From Anadara kagoshimensis (lineage: Eukaryota > Mollusca > Bivalvia > Arcoida > Arcidae): DNA of 64,000 nucleotides. Below the pieces are notes generated by a model that was not told the origin of the DNA, made no database searches, and was given only the letters and a program-made list of their open reading frames with translations. Positions within the stretch are counted from its first letter, which is position 1; every line of letters begins with the position of its first letter. The position numbers and the translations under genes were made by a program. Where the stretch lies: positions 1,640,956-1,704,955 of the forward strand of contig CM037875.1 in NCBI GenBank assembly GCA_021292105.1, read 5' to 3'. Below, in pieces: positions 1 to 13,785 of this stretch.

Positions 1-2144
1 GGCTAAGCTGATCTTATCAGGGTTGTCAAGGGTACCATTTGTCTAACCCGGGTAACCAAAGCTTTATATCCAACCCCTAGCTGAATACTTTGAAAAAAAT
101 TAATTTAATAGCAGTTCTTGTAATTCAAAGGATTCTTCATACCTCATGGCATTTAGTTTATTTACAAATGATTGAACTTTTCAATCTTTTAGTCTTCTTT
201 CTCTCTTGTGTTTTTGTTACCTGGGTTACCATTGGTATCCAGGTAACCATGACAACCCTTGATCTTATTGATGCCTAAAAAGTAATATAGTCCTTATCCT
301 AGAGTTTAGACATAAGTTTTATACCTCATCCAAATGAAAGGTCTCTTTCAGTTCTAGGAGCCATAATCTTAAAGATGTAGCCTTCAAACATGGACCCATC
401 TCACCAATGTGGTTTAAACTTATAAGCCATAAGTGAGAAAAAATTTTTCCTTGTCGTTGGAATTTCTTGGAGAAAACCACGAACTTAAGTCAAAATTGTC
501 CTTGCACTTGGATCTGCATGTCAGTGGGATTTCAACCTAAACAAAGAAAAATGCTGGGCAATTACATGCTAAAGAACCTTTATACTGCTCAAAGACAGAA
601 ACAATATAAGTTATACAGGGTTTTGGCAGTTTTTGGCAATAACGTTTTTGTCACCCTTCAAAACAGTAATAGATTAACATCTGTTTAACTTTGATGTCGT
701 ATTCTGTGTAACTTACGTTTGTTGTTGGCATGTTCGTTTACCTTAACTATACGTCCGTCATGTACAAGTTACTTCCGTTTTACAAATGTCGCATGTGTTT
801 GTGTACCCCAGCAGATTTCAACATATATCTATGTACCGGGCAATTTAACTAATCGCTATGTGAGAAATTTCTTTGAAGGAAGTCAAAGATTTATTTCGTA
901 AATTTCATGTATAGCTGGATATGTTGTGATATAAGTGGGGTAATCTTGCCTCACCTTAATTATCAATGTTGCTTGTATGATTGCATTTTAATTTTTGTAC
1001 TGCAGTGCAATGTCAGCCAGATAACACTATTCTGCCCTGAGGAAACCATGACTGACAGCGTGTATTTTTAATATTGCATATGTCTGTCTTGTACTAGCCC
1101 ACACTCGAGGGGGGGGGGGGGAGACTTTTAACAAGCTTCCATGTGACAATCAATGTGAATCCATCCTTTGTGTTGAAATTTCAAACATTCTGGGCCCAGT
1201 TGTTCAAATCTCTGTTAACTTAAGCAGTTAGTTAGTCAATATTTGTATTTTGTGTTTTAGGTAATATTTCTGAAATTTATTTTCAAATGTTCTTTTTTTC
1301 AAACACTCAAAACAGAAGCATTTTAAGTCAAAACTGTATTGAATATACATGTATTTAATTTTGTTAACATTTGAATTATCATTAAGCTTATGGTTAAGCT
1401 AACAATACTTTGAACAACTTTGCTTGGGTGAATGAACTATGATAGTTTTTCTCAGTTATAGTTTTTTCTAATGATAGGAAGCATGTGTGCAGCTGGCGAA
1501 AACTCTAGGGTTGTGTTGCTTAGTTGGCTAATTAAAAAAGAAATATATCTTGGTTTTTGTCCTTTTATCATCAACATGTTTTTGTCCTCAGTATAACCTT
1601 TTATGACATCATTACATCTTTAAGACATAGAATTAACCTCTGATCAGAATGAATATTATAAGCCATAAACAGAATGAGGCAAGCAAAACCAATATATACA
1701 GGTCCGTCCAGAAAGTTTTGAGCACCCAATAAACATGGTTCATAGCTAGGTACGAGTTTGTTTGTATAACATATTTTGACACGTTTTATCAAGGATTAGT
1801 TAAATAGTTAATTACATCTGACATATCACTGGATCTAACTGATGTTAATTTTATGCAATAAATTGCAAAAGACATGGTTATCTCCCTTTATACATTTCAG
1901 ACACAAAAACTGCTGTCCTTTGGCAAGAAATGATTTCAGACAATGAGAACAATGCATATGTTCTAAAGCATAAATAATTTCTTTTTCTATGTCAAGTGAT
2001 GCTATAAGACATATTATGCGGTAGGAAATGATGGACGTTATACAAAAAATTAATACAGTAGAACTTTGATGACTCGAAGTCCATGGGACTTTGGCCAAAT
2101 ACTCGAGCCATATGGGGGTTGGAGCAACCCAGCTGTTTGCTGCA

Positions 2145-2510
2145 ACTCATCTGTGACATGGATGTTGTATATTTGTGTGTTTCCATGGTAACAGTCCTGT
2201 TTGACATCCTTTCTGTAAATTTTCAAATCATCTGCGACATGGATGTTGTATGTGTGTTTGTTTCCATGGTAACAGTCATAAACAGTCATGTGTGACTTCC
2301 TTCCTGTAAATGTTTATGGTAAAGCAGCCATCAGAGGTGATAGACCTAAATTTGACTTAGTATATAAACCATAATTTCAGTCTGAAATTAGCAGACTTTT
2401 TTTCGATAGAAATTTTTTATCTGTTTTTGAAAAAATGGACAATTTTTAATTAATGGAATCGGTAGTTGCATGTTGCAATGCATTGTTGATATTTATCATT
2501 ATCAAAAACA
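2145..2510. repeat. Dispersed repeats shared with 6000-6325 and 13671-13785
   Basis: 2145-2375 (catctgtgacatggatgttg ... ttccatggtaacagtc ... gcagccatcagaggtgatag) recurs at 6000-6325. 2395-2510 (gacaatttttaattaatgga atc.gtagttgcatgttgca) recurs at 13671-13785. Class unknown. Confidence 0.75.
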
Positions 2511-2859
2511 ATGACGTTGTAATTTTTATAAAATAATACATTCAAAAGAAGCGCATAAAATTGTCATGTGTGACTTTAGAATGTATTATTTCATAAAAAT
2601 TCAAAAGTCAGTAGCACATGACCCTAGCAAAGTTTATGCTAAGCTAACGACAGGACTAATATAATCTATCGCTACTGGTCTTGGACCAAATACATGACCT
2701 TGGATTGAGATTTCCCTATATTATATGATCAGTAGCGATTAATTCTTATTCTCACACCTTATTCCTTTAAAATCCATTTAAAGCTTCCAAGGTCACAAAA
2801 CAGCTGTTTATTCAGGTGTAGCTTGTAGCCTGTCTCAACCCTAGGGTGGGAGAAGGAAA

Positions 2860-3530
2860 CCCAACATGGGTAAAAACGCGGGATTTCCATGTCACAAGTA
2901 TGATGGTTGGTTGAATGTTGCTTAATGCATTAGCAATTTTTCAGCTATTCGCGATGAGAAATATTTTATTAATCTCTATGGATTAATCTATGAACAATTT
3001 TGTGTATGCATGTGAAGTGCGAGTGTGTTGTATGGTCTGCCTTGTACTAGCGCCCACTCAGGGCGACTTTAACGTGCTAGCTCACAGAGTCAGTATGCCG
3101 CAGACAAGCGTACCACTCCCCAGTCAATTATACTGATACCAGGTGAATCAGTAAAGGCCAACGGCAAGGAAAATTCACTTTCCTACATGTGGTCTGAGCG
3201 GGACTTGAACTCACAGCGGTGAAAGACCCTGGATTTGGCCACCGCAGCCTCCTGAGAAAAGTTAATTAATCTCTAAAGATTAATCTAAGAACAGCTTTGT
3301 TTATAAGTGAGATTTGCGACTTTGAGGTGCTAGTTTACAGTCAGTACATTGCAAACAAGCATACCACTCCACCAGTCTCATTATACTAAAACTGTGTGAA
3401 CCAGTTGATACTCTGATCTCCTAAACCCAATGCCAGGGAATGAAGCGGAAACATCCAACGGGTTTGAACCCATGTCCTCCCGCTGTCGACATGGATGCTC
3501 TATACAACTAAACCATCAAGGCCACCAGAT
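2860..3530. repeat. SINE-like repeats with tRNA-like B-boxes
   Basis: gcattagcaatttttcagct, ggtctgccttgtactagcgc and gacaagcgtaccactcccc recur near 29,930-31,020 and 41,165-41,400 and, inverted, near 39,125-39,250. Ends such as cgggacttgaactcacagcg and cgggtttgaacccatgtcct resemble minus-strand tRNA B-boxes. Confidence 0.6.
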
Positions 3531-3890
3531 AGAGAGAAAGGGGGGGGGGGAGAGATGGTCCAGTTGTTGATTTGGGGACTATTATTAGCTCCATAACAAG
3601 CATGGTGGGACCACCACCACTAATGTGGGGACAAATCTTGTGTCCCCAGATCTACGGTAGGTTAGTTAAAATGCTCTAAAACTCTATTTACAATAGAGTT
3701 GGGTTAGGTTAGAGACAGACTTAAGCAGAAAATGTCACGGTAGTCATGGCACATTAATAAACTCTTGTTGCACATCGTCCTGATTGAAATAAAATGCTTA
3801 TGACTGGGTTAGGGGGTTGAAACATATTCAAGTTTTTAAGTATTAAACAACAAAATTAAAGTATAACTACATGGCACACTTCTGGTTGTT

Positions 3891-3916
3891 CTCTCTCTCT
3901 CTCTCTCTCTCTCTCT
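3891..3916. repeat. (CT)n microsatellite
   Basis: 26 bp of perfect CT repeats. Confidence 0.95.
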
Positions 3917-4377
3917 ATTACATCTTAATTTGTTGGCTAATTGAAGAAAACCACATGAATAAATAACATTTATTAATATTATTTTAAATTAATTTATCTT
4001 TTATTACCGATGAACTCGAAATATAAGTTACTTCAAAGAATCCAGTCCATTGAAACATCGGAAATAATGCGTTGGAGGAGTGGCGATTTTTGTTTAGTCA
4101 AATAATAAATAAAGCTTCTTGATTCTTGACCGGATGATCGCACTGTAGTTCCAGTGATCAATAGCTTGGAACCACTAGTTCAATTCTTTGGCGACCTCAG
4201 TCAGTCTCCGAGAATACTTTATCTAAATTAGTGCAAGTATTTATAAGTCGGAAATGACCGAGTGGCACTGTCACTGACTTTCGAAATCAAGGATTATGGG
4301 TTCGAACCTCACTCAGGACTTAGAAATTTCTGAGCTGTCAATACTAGAGCAGTAAAACGCTCATTGCCAGAATAGTC

Positions 4378-4529
4378 TTAGTAATTCGTTCCCTCGAATT
4401 AAAATTCGTTTCCACGGATTATAATTCGTTCCCACGGATTAGTAATATGTTCCCTCGAATTATACTTCATTCCCTCGAATTATAATTGTTCTCACGGATT
4501 AGTAATTCGTTCACGAATTATTTTAAAAA
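4378..4529. repeat. ~22-bp tandem repeat with AATTCGT/ACGAATT-like motifs
   Basis: About seven units of the form taattcgttccc(t/a)c(g)gaatta or taattcgttcccacggatta, alternating between CTCGAATT and CACGGATT forms. Confidence 0.8.
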
Positions 4530-5999
4530 TATTAAGAAAACCGAAAAATGCCGCAGTAGAAGCATAGATTTTAAACACAAAAATTTAATAGGCCTAAAAG
4601 GGTGAACATCTAAGACCGAACGGTAGAACTTTCCACCGGAAGTAAGTGTTGCTACTTAAATCCTAAACAATCACATTTTTTCCGCAATGGGGATGTGGTA
4701 GCCATCTTTTAACTTTATTTTCTATAGCCACAAACAATCATCGGTTTTAGTATTTCACAGAATCTCGTGTGTCCTCATCTCTATATTTGGGAGTATGCAG
4801 TATGAATTTTATACTTTTAAGATTTTCAAAATACGAAACTTATAATGAACACAGGACTGTACCACGTGTACATGGAAATGGAAGAACACGAAGCAAGCTT
4901 TTACCTTAAATGACACAGAATGAATTGTCCATTTTATTCAGAACTATTCCAGCTAGTTTGAATATAAAGTCTGTCAGTCCATCATAAGTTCACTGCACAG
5001 TTTTTTCATAGTTTTGAAATGTGAATCAACCACAATGGGTTGGGTTATAGTTTTTTTCCGCTCTGCTTTTTACATCAACTGGTTTTTGATAATTATACTG
5101 CAACAATTTTCCACATTTTTACCTAAAACCTTTAGCTGTTGGACTTAGTTTCGGTATGTAGGTCAACCAAAAAGAGTTACAGATAAAGTTCACATTAGGT
5201 CTTACTCGGTTGATTTTTACGTGTTTTATTTCGGGTTTATGGCAAAAAAAGACCTTGGACTTGGTCCAATATGGGATGGGGTGGGGTGTAAGACCGCTCA
5301 TTAAGGTTCATTTAGACATGGTAGCATAAAACATTGTCTTTACTGTAATAGGATTTTTTCAAATTTATTGTCGATTAAAACGTAGTTTGTCATGGTATAT
5401 TATTTCGTGAACAAAAACAAGGTTCAGAGTTAAGTGATTCTCATAAACATGTCTCTTCCCTGTGATATCACATAACGTCATACGACGTCACAAACATGCA
5501 TTGCCATTGATGATTGAAATGGTATAGATTTGAAGCAGCATATACTCATGTTATATGTATCATATTAAGACATGTTATATGTCATAGTGCTCAGAAAAAA
5601 CTCTATTTTCATAAATATGCAAAAAACCCATTTTCGATAAAAATGTCCCTAAGGACCCTTTTCTCATGGAACGGCTCATATATCAAATGTTTTAGTTTTA
5701 AACCAGTTCAGGAATTCTCTCTTAGTCCAAAGACTAGAGCACATATTCAACAAGGTGACAGCATTATAACATTATAAGCTAGAATCAAAACCAGGCTAAT
5801 TATAACAAGATGATCAAAATGGTTGAGTTTGGATACAATTTTCATTGGCCCTGATAATAATTTGATGACTACGATACATTGGTCATTGAACTGTTTACCT
5901 TAAAATTAAGGTATGGAACTAAATGAGTCACAATGTTAGGACACCAACCATGGCATGTACCTGTCTTTTTCATATACTGTGTCATAAACCTGGGACAAA

Positions 6000-6325
6000 A
6001 TAAGTCATCCATCTGTTTGTTGTAACTCGTCTGTGACATTGGATGTTGTAAGTGTGCTTGTTTCCATAGTAACAGTCTTTTCTGTAAATGTTCAAATCAT
6101 CTATGACATGGATGTGTGTGTGTTTCCATGGTGACAGTCCTGTTTGACATCCTTTCTGTAAATGTTCAAATCATCTGTGACATGGATGTTGTATGTGTGT
6201 TTGTTTCCATGGTAACAGTCATAAACAGTCATGTGTGACTTCCTTCCTGTAAATGTTTATGGGTAAAGCAGCCATCAGAGGTGATAGACCTAAATTTGAC
6301 TTAATTATATAAAGCATGATTTCAG
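6000..6325. repeat. Second copy of the 2145-2375 repeat
   Basis: Three partial units of catctgtgacatggatgttg ... tccatggtaacagtc, ending in gcagccatcagaggtgatag acctaaatttgactta as in 2145-2375. Confidence 0.75.
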
Positions 6326-6779
6326 TCTGTTATACAATTTTTAAAGACAGGAGTAGAGCAATAGTGTTTTACTGACCAATTAAGATCCTTTCATTTAAAT
6401 GGATTCATTTAGTAAAGAAATGGTAGAGGAAACCAGAGTGTCCCAAAATTAAACACTGACATTTGGCAAGCAAACTGACAACACTAGGGTCTTCCCTGAT
6501 TTGGATTTGAACCTAGGGGGCGAGGGGAGGGGCCTTGTGATTCCTAAGTGCTTGCTCTACACTATTCACCCATCAAGGTACATGTTATTTTAATATGCTG
6601 TAAAGGTGGTATTTTTGTGTGGATAAAATTTTTGCCTATTTTAATCTTAAGAAATTTCTGCCAAATTTCACCCTCTTCAAAATGTGAACCATACAGGTTA
6701 ATATCAAAATATTTAGAATATTTAGGTCCTAATTTTTTAGGGTTTTATTAGTAAGGACCCTTATATCATTTTCCATCTG

Positions 6780-6900
6780 GCCTCGGTGGCCAAGTCATCT
6801 AGCCTTTATGATTATGGATCATGGTTTCATATTCATGATTCAAGGGTTGTGGGTTTGAACCAAAGCCAGGATGAGTGTTTTGCAAGGCATTTCATTTCAC
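6780..6900 (+). repeat. tRNA(Ser/Leu)-like SINE head
   Basis: ctcggtggccaagtcatcta gcc followed by gggttgtgggtttgaaccaa agcc: A- and B-box-like segments with a longer gap, as in Ser/Leu tRNAs. The same type appears inverted at 63750-63830 and at 4250-4320. Not a functional tRNA; the arms do not pair. Confidence 0.5.
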
Positions 6901-7754
6901 ATTGTTTAAGTCCGTCCAGCTGCTGAATTGTATTGGCTGCTTTATGATTTACTTGTATTGTGTCCTATTCCTTGTTGTGTTGGTGGTACAAGTAGATTTT
7001 TTTCATTTGCGGATTTCTTTCTTATATGTTAAATAAACTCATTAAATTAGTTAATAGCATTATCATTATTATTAACTATGTGTAAGTGTTGATTACCCAG
7101 GTCATGTGACATTGTGTACATCTTGATCTGGATCAAAGGAATGATTTACTATTGTGTAAATTTACAATATCCCCTGAAGATTATAGAAGATGAAGAATAA
7201 GACTAATTAAGGGGCGTGTAATCAGATAACTAATGAGCTTATTTATCAGGAAAAGATTGAATTCTATAATCTATGTTTGGTTAATGTCATCTTCATTTTC
7301 ATATTTGGAAATGGAATTATTGAAAAATTGACAATTTATTGACAAACAAATATAAGAATATCAGTTTTAGCTCACCTGGGCTAAAGACTAAAGACTTTAT
7401 CATGAGCTACTTTTGAAAATTGTCCCAATTCTGTTATTCATTTAGAGAGCTTTGATTTTCTTAAGTCATAGAATAATTGTCTGGTTTACCGTGAGTTACA
7501 AATTTATCTTTTAGCGCTGTGAATGTGTGGGTAGGTGCATGTGGTCGGATGGACAGGAGGGAGAGAGCCTGTTAGTGTATATTTTGAAAATATCCACCTG
7601 ACTTTATGGAATTGGTTTTAGGATTTTTTTCCCATATCTAGCAGACTTTGAAATTAACTGTTTTTACCAATCATTTAAACAGGTTTCCAGTATCTTGTAA
7701 ATTCAACGTTTTAACCAAGAACCTTTAAGCTTCACAGAATGTTTAAATATACTG

Positions 7755-7990
7755 TATACTGTAAAGGGGGCAATTTTCGTGTGGGTATAATTTTCGCTTA
7801 TTTCGTGCTAAAGAAATTACCTTGGAAAATTTACCCATGCGAAAATATCTTCCATACAGGTTTATCTTTAATAATCTATAGAATATATACCCACTTATAT
7901 TGGTTACGCAAAAATAACACCCACGCGGAATGCAAGATTTCAGAAATCGCAAAATTTTCACCCCACGAAATTAATCCCCTTTATAGTATA
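7755..7990. mobile_element. Palindromic MITE with TTTTCGTGGGG arms
   Basis: Left tatactgtaaagggggcaat tttcgtg; right, inverted, tatactataaaggggattaa tttcgtgggg. The shared TATACT(G/A)TAAAGGGG end and CG-rich motifs recur in a decayed copy near 6595-6735 and in fragments near 33,010-33,110. Confidence 0.65.
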
Positions 7991-9709
7991 TGGAATATGT
8001 GCAGCTCAGTTGGTGGAATTATTTTTTTGTGGTTGATAAATCCTTTTTGTCTACAAAATCAAAGGTTAATACCTAATGGTATAATGTAATAGCAAGTTGG
8101 CAAGAATTGGACTGGAATTTTGGTCCGTTTTGAAATTCAAGAAATCACTTCATATTTAAGTGGACACTGTTTACATCCAAAACGCCCACATTCTCCGTAT
8201 CCTTGACAACTACTAGTATATGTAATGTCAACACAATATGACATCTTATATAACTTCAGCTTCCCCCTGCCTCCTTAACAAAGGTTGTAATATCACAGTC
8301 TGCCATATAACAGTCAACCACAGAAACGGCATGTCAATAGACAGTGACACCTACAGGACAGTCATTGAATTAAAACTGACAAATTCTACCAAATGATATT
8401 GACTTATTGACAAGCTAGCAATGACAGGAATAGACAGTCAATTCAAATTTGGCTAATAACATGGCAATTATCATTTCATTTCTCTCCCACCCCCCCTTTT
8501 TGTTTTTGAAAAATGTGAAAGTTGATTGGAGGGGGGGGGGGGTTAAATGGCAATATTGATGTCATCTTGTTATGGTTTTATACTTATTATGATACAAGAA
8601 GGTGTACTTTTAGTAGATAACTTGTATTGGGATACAGATTTTGTTTTTGTATTCAATTAACAATCAAACTTTTGAATGGTGTTCATAGTCGATATGAATA
8701 CCAAACCTTTGCACGACAAACTGAAAAATGTCTGATGATCTTGAAAAAATTGCAACATGCATCAATTGAACTATCTAATTCAGTGGTGAAAATTTTAGAT
8801 TTACACACAGAAACTTCTGATAGACTGAAGTTGAAAAACGAACTGATCATCAAACACAAAGGCATTCAATACCCCAAGAAGGAAACCCCCTTGGAACATG
8901 GGGGCAGCATTTTTTTTAAAACAGGCTAAGTTCCCTGGGAATGTGTATTGCTGATATTAATATTTAAACACAGTGATGCGGTCGTTTGGCATTTATAGTC
9001 ATATGAATGCCAAAAGTCTCAAACTGGAAGATATAGGAAATAGGCAAGGCTAATGAAAATAACAAAATCGCAAAAAAAAATGCCTTCTGTCTTTAAGATT
9101 GGAAAACATTGAAGTTTTGAAATTTAACAAAATGCAAAATGACATGCTTACATTAGCTATGTTTCTGAATGCAAACATGTTATATTTTGTCAACTGATTT
9201 AATCGGAAATTTCAATGGTCGTATTGGGAAAATATAATCATGTTTCTCAAGCAAAATTACAAAGGATAGTAAATTCAGCCAATCAAAATCCTTGATTAGG
9301 GATATTAACCTAGGTGGTGAGATGCATCATAACGGGTGTCTGCTCAGGTCTAATTTTTCTGAAGCACATATTTATGTGTCAGCTAAATTGATTGGATTAA
9401 TGTAAATAAAAGATGTTGTACCCCTAAAGTGAGTACATTAATTTCTATTGGATGCGGAATCACGTCAGTTGACATTAACCTGTAAATGATGTTATTCCAG
9501 GAATATTTGACAGGAATGTTTTCCAAAAAGTTTCATACTAACATAAAGGAGTATTGATCACATAGTATGCTTGTGAACCCCATTGAATGATTTTAATTCA
9601 GAACTTTGCTAGCCTCACTTTGGACCAAGTTACGTAGAACTTGAGTTTAACTTTTCTTCAGTAACTGCGCAATTACTGTCACAAGGTTTAAAATTTTTCT
9701 AACTGGAAC

Positions 9710-9920
9710 TGCAATTGATGTATTGCTGGCACTGCCTTTTATGTTCCGACACTTGCTGCCATCACGGTACCAAAGCAGCGTCATGGCAACTTGATGTATT
9801 AGTGTCAATGACATCATTAAATGGCACAATTCAGGCAGAGCTTTCATTCTTTCTGTGCGTAATTCAAGCATGCCGGCCCTTTTTTTAACATTGTGGGCAT
9901 GGTCAGCGATCCGTCAATCA
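9710..9920. repeat. Diverged copy of the CGCCGACCACGCCCACA element
   Basis: Shares gccatcacggtaccaaagca, tgacatcattaaatggca and cattgtgggcatggtcagcg with 56861-57055. Confidence 0.65.
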
Positions 9921-11790
9921 GTGTCATACCACAGGAACAACAGGAGCTTGAATTTTAAGTCATTGACTTATGAAATTGAATATTGTATAAAAAAAGCCAG
10001 TCATCTTATTGTTATCATTTTTCTAGTCATTGTTTTAATTATCATCACAGGAAGTCACACCTGGATTGGGGATTTAATCATCATCACCGAGAAGTCACAC
10101 CTGTGATTCGGATATTTTAAGAAACTAAATGTTTATTTAGGGATAATGTTACTGTTGTATGTTTTTAACCAGATTCCAATCAACGTCCTAACTGTTGTTG
10201 ACCTTTTACGGACTAAATCTGTACTTGGGATGAGTTAGTTTTGGTGTTTTGTAGTGTTGTGTATATACATTATTAATTGTAAAAGAGTGATTTACTGTCA
10301 AATTTTCTGGGTCCGGTTCTTTTAACCTAATTGTAGAACGCTTGCTTTTCACCTGGGTTCGATCATCAGAGACAGGGCACTCTGTGAGGAAATGGATTTT
10401 TTAGATGTTTCCTCTCTCCTGTTACAAATTGAACACCAATATCCAGTTGTCCACAATTCTTTATTTTTGAAATTTGTAGAGAGGGTTCTCGCTGTGTCAT
10501 TATTAGGGGCTGATATTGGGCCCTGTTTGACAAGGTTCTCGCTGAGCCATTATTAGGGGATGATATTAGGTTCCATTAGAGAGGCTCTCTCTGAGCCATA
10601 TTTTTTGCACTCATATTGGGCCCAATTTTTTCAAACTCCCAGCTGATTTTCACAATTTAGGGGAAAAAATATTTAAAAATGGTAGAAAAAAAATACAAAA
10701 CTATACTTTTGTTTGTAAACAAACATTACAAACAGCTGTTTGGAGTAGAGTAATGGTAATTTACACCCCTATTAAGAGTATTCCATGATAACTCTTGGCT
10801 TTTTCGAGGAAATTGGAGTGCCTGGAATAAACCACCAACCCTCTTTAAACAGAGTGATTTGTTGGAAACAAGCAATGGAAACATTGTAAGGAAGAAATAA
10901 GAAATTTGCAAGAGTAACTAGACACAAAAATAAAACATCAGTATATAGTTTACTTTGATATATTTTTGTTTGCATTTAACTAAGGTTAACCCAACAGAAC
11001 TCAATTTAAAGTACGCAAAGATCTTGAAATGATAATTTTTGCCAAATGAAAATGAAAACTTTTCAATTAAGAATCAGTTTAATTCTCTATATTTTCCTTC
11101 ATTGGTTTATTTTTACACACATTGTTACTTAACACAGGTGAAACTTAAAACATCGCCAATCTGTGATAAATTTTGTATCAATATAACTTTAATGGTTTCC
11201 CTGCTGAATTAAATTTCAAAATTTTGAGATAAATTTGATACATGGCTAACTTTATAGAGCTTCAGTTCTTACACTGAAAGCAATACATATAACTTAATAA
11301 GGTTTCCATTAAATAAATTGAAAATTATAACTATTGCGTTATAATGTTGACCATTTTGTTACATGTACTTTAATCGAGACTAAAAACTGCAGTATTTCTC
11401 TTGGTACTGTTTAAATCATGCAGACCCACACACCTCTACCTCTCTGGACACACACACCTATTTGCATGCTCTCTCTCTCTGTTTTACACACACATCTACA
11501 TACCTACATACCATAGACACATTATCTCTAGGTCATCCCAAAATGGATATTTTTTACCATTCCTTACTGTTTGTTTCCAAGGGCTTTGTGTTTTCCATTA
11601 TAATGTAGATATTGAAGATTAGATTATGATACATTTGTATCTACTGACCTAGTGTGTGTGTGTGTATGTGGTCATTCACTACCACTGTGTGTGTGTGTCT
11701 GTCTCTGTGTCTGTCTGTTTGTGGTCATTCACTGCTACTGACCTATTTTGTTGTGTTTGTGTGTACCTCAGGTTGTTTACTACTACAGGC

Positions 11791-12028
11791 AAACAACATT
11801 GACCTGTCTGCTTGACCTTTTATTAAGAATTTTCATATGTGATGATGCACTCAATACATTGGTAGTGTTAGGGTTCTCATTGATACATAAACAATGGATC
11901 CCTCAATTCCCTCGTGTTGTAAACAAAATAAACACCTTTACTTATGTACCCTGTACATCATGTACATCTATGTGCCAGTCCAAAAAATATTTAAGCTAAA
12001 GGTCAAGCAGACAGGTCAATGTTGTTTT
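11791..12028. mobile_element. TIR MITE, GACCTGTC family, copy 1
   Basis: Ends AAACAACATTGACCTGTCTG and its inverse CAGACAGGTCAATGTTGTTT; the inverted repeats extend to about 40 bp. About 240 bp, no coding capacity. Confidence 0.8.
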
Positions 12029-12536
12029 GATGATCTGACAGTGTTACTTCATTTATTTGTCTTTTGTTCTAACAATCTGATAACCATTTTATAGTAGACT
12101 TTATACACTGTTTAATTCATAAGGCACATTGAAGAGGAAGGGCACCTGCTAAGTATGGGATGAGGCAATTGTTTCCAGATAGTCATTTTGTTTCCAGATA
12201 ATTAAGACACTATAGAGATGTAATTACTGTATGAACAATGGAATTGTCATTTGTTTAGCTGGCTATTCTCAGGGATAGAGTAAGGAAGTTTGTTTCTAGA
12301 ATACAGATCAAGATGGACTATGGGAATTTTATTGAAATCCAAAACAAATTGATTCTGTTTCTGGAGCATTAAGTACATTTGAACTCTCTTAACTTGATTT
12401 TAACATTACGGAAAATGCTGTAGGCCTAAGAAATTGAAAAACAAACCAGGTATTTTCCTTCTTCATTGGGTGGCTAGGTGGATAGTTCTTTTGGATAATT
12501 GTCAAAGGGTGTTTCAGAAGAGACCTGAATACCTGG

Positions 12537-13020
12537 TCCAAGTTTCACAATCATGTATTAACTCAAATTTTTCTTAACTTACATTTAGAAAATTTTGGTA
12601 ACTTCTTTTAAGAACAACAAATAAATATTTTTGTCCAAATTGGATGCAAATATGAAATGGCATAAACTTGTTATAACCTTTAAAATGACACCTTTAAATT
12701 TCTTAATACCTTAACAATTTACAACATTATAATTTTTTAAATTTGCCAGGTTTAAGTTACCAGGTCCCGGTTTCACAATCATTTCTTAACTTAAGATTTT
12801 CCTTAACTTAAATCTGGCAAATTAAAAACCTTTGTAATTTTGTTAATTATCAAGACATTAGGAAATTAGAGGTGTCATTTTAAAGATTAAATCAAGCTTA
12901 TGACATCAGCATTTAGCTATGACAAAAATATTTATTTGTAGTTCAAAACAGAGCTTGCCAAAATTTGATGTTTTTAAGTTAAGGGAAATCTTAGTTAAGA
13001 AATGACTATGAAACTTGGAC
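12537..13020. repeat. Foldback element, truncated copy followed by a full copy
   Basis: 12761-13020 is an imperfect palindrome: gtcccggtttcacaatcatt tcttaacttaag at the left and cttagttaagaaatgactat gaaacttggac at the right. 12537-12760 is a second copy of the same element starting gtccaagtttcacaatcat. Another copy is at 62285-62505. Confidence 0.72.
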
Positions 13021-13039
13021 TTGATGCCGCATGAACCAT

Positions 13040-13445
13040 CTCTGCACATTGTCCTGAGTACACATCAAAGGCAAAACTTCCTGCCTCTGCCACTTCAATA
13101 AAAGCTGATGACATGCCAATATAAGTGAAATATTTTTGACTCAGACTTAAAATCCCATTAAGGAGTACAGGTGGAAATTTGGCTTTACATTGGAACGATA
13201 GTCATGGCATACACATTAAATAATCCTCCTCAGGGCCCCTAGTACACTGCAAAGGCAAAACTTTCTGCCTCTGCCACTTCAACAAAAGCTGATGACATGC
13301 CAATATAAGTGAAATATTTTTGACTCAGACTTAAAATCCTATTAATGAAGGGGGGGGGGGGGGGGGGTTGACTTTACACCAGAACGATAGGCACAGCATA
13401 CACACTAAATAACCCTCCCTCAGGGCCCCGAGTGCACTAAGCAAA
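13040..13445 (+). repeat. Tandem pair of SINE 3' body fragments (~190 bp each)
   Basis: The segment cctgagtacac...ctgcctctgccacttc...aatataagtgaaatattttt...tcagggcccc occurs at 13050-13235 and again at 13236-13440, with a run of about 19 G at 13349-13368. It resembles the tail half of the SINE family. Confidence 0.7.
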
Positions 13446-13670
13446 GGTAAAAATTCCTGGCACATTTTTTCTTTACACTATAATGATAAGAATCTTCATT
13501 GATTCAGATGTTTGTCAATAAATAGATAAATGAAGTAATTTAATTATAGGAATTATACAACAATTCAATTAACTAAAGTATTGATATTGAAATTAACTTG
13601 ATATTAACGTCGCCGTAACAACCTGACATATCCTATCATCTTTGACACTAAACATTACCGGGAAAAATCA

Positions 13671-13785
13671 TGCAGACTTTTTTAGATAGAAATTTATTAT
13701 CCGTTTAAAAAAATGGACAATTTTTAATTAATGGAATCAGTAGTTGCATGTTGCAATGCATTGTTGACATTTATCATTATCGTAA
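13671..13785. repeat. Second copy of the 2395-2510 repeat
   Basis: gcagacttttttagatagaa through atgcattgttgacatttatc, over 85% alike to 2395-2510 by eye. Confidence 0.75.

Noticed and set aside
8627..8929. 100-codon ORF with a helical-looking segment (EKCLMILKKLQHASIELSNS)
   Set aside because: No recognised family, no splice context, overlapped by an antisense ORF; not enough for a gene call. A protein search could overturn this.
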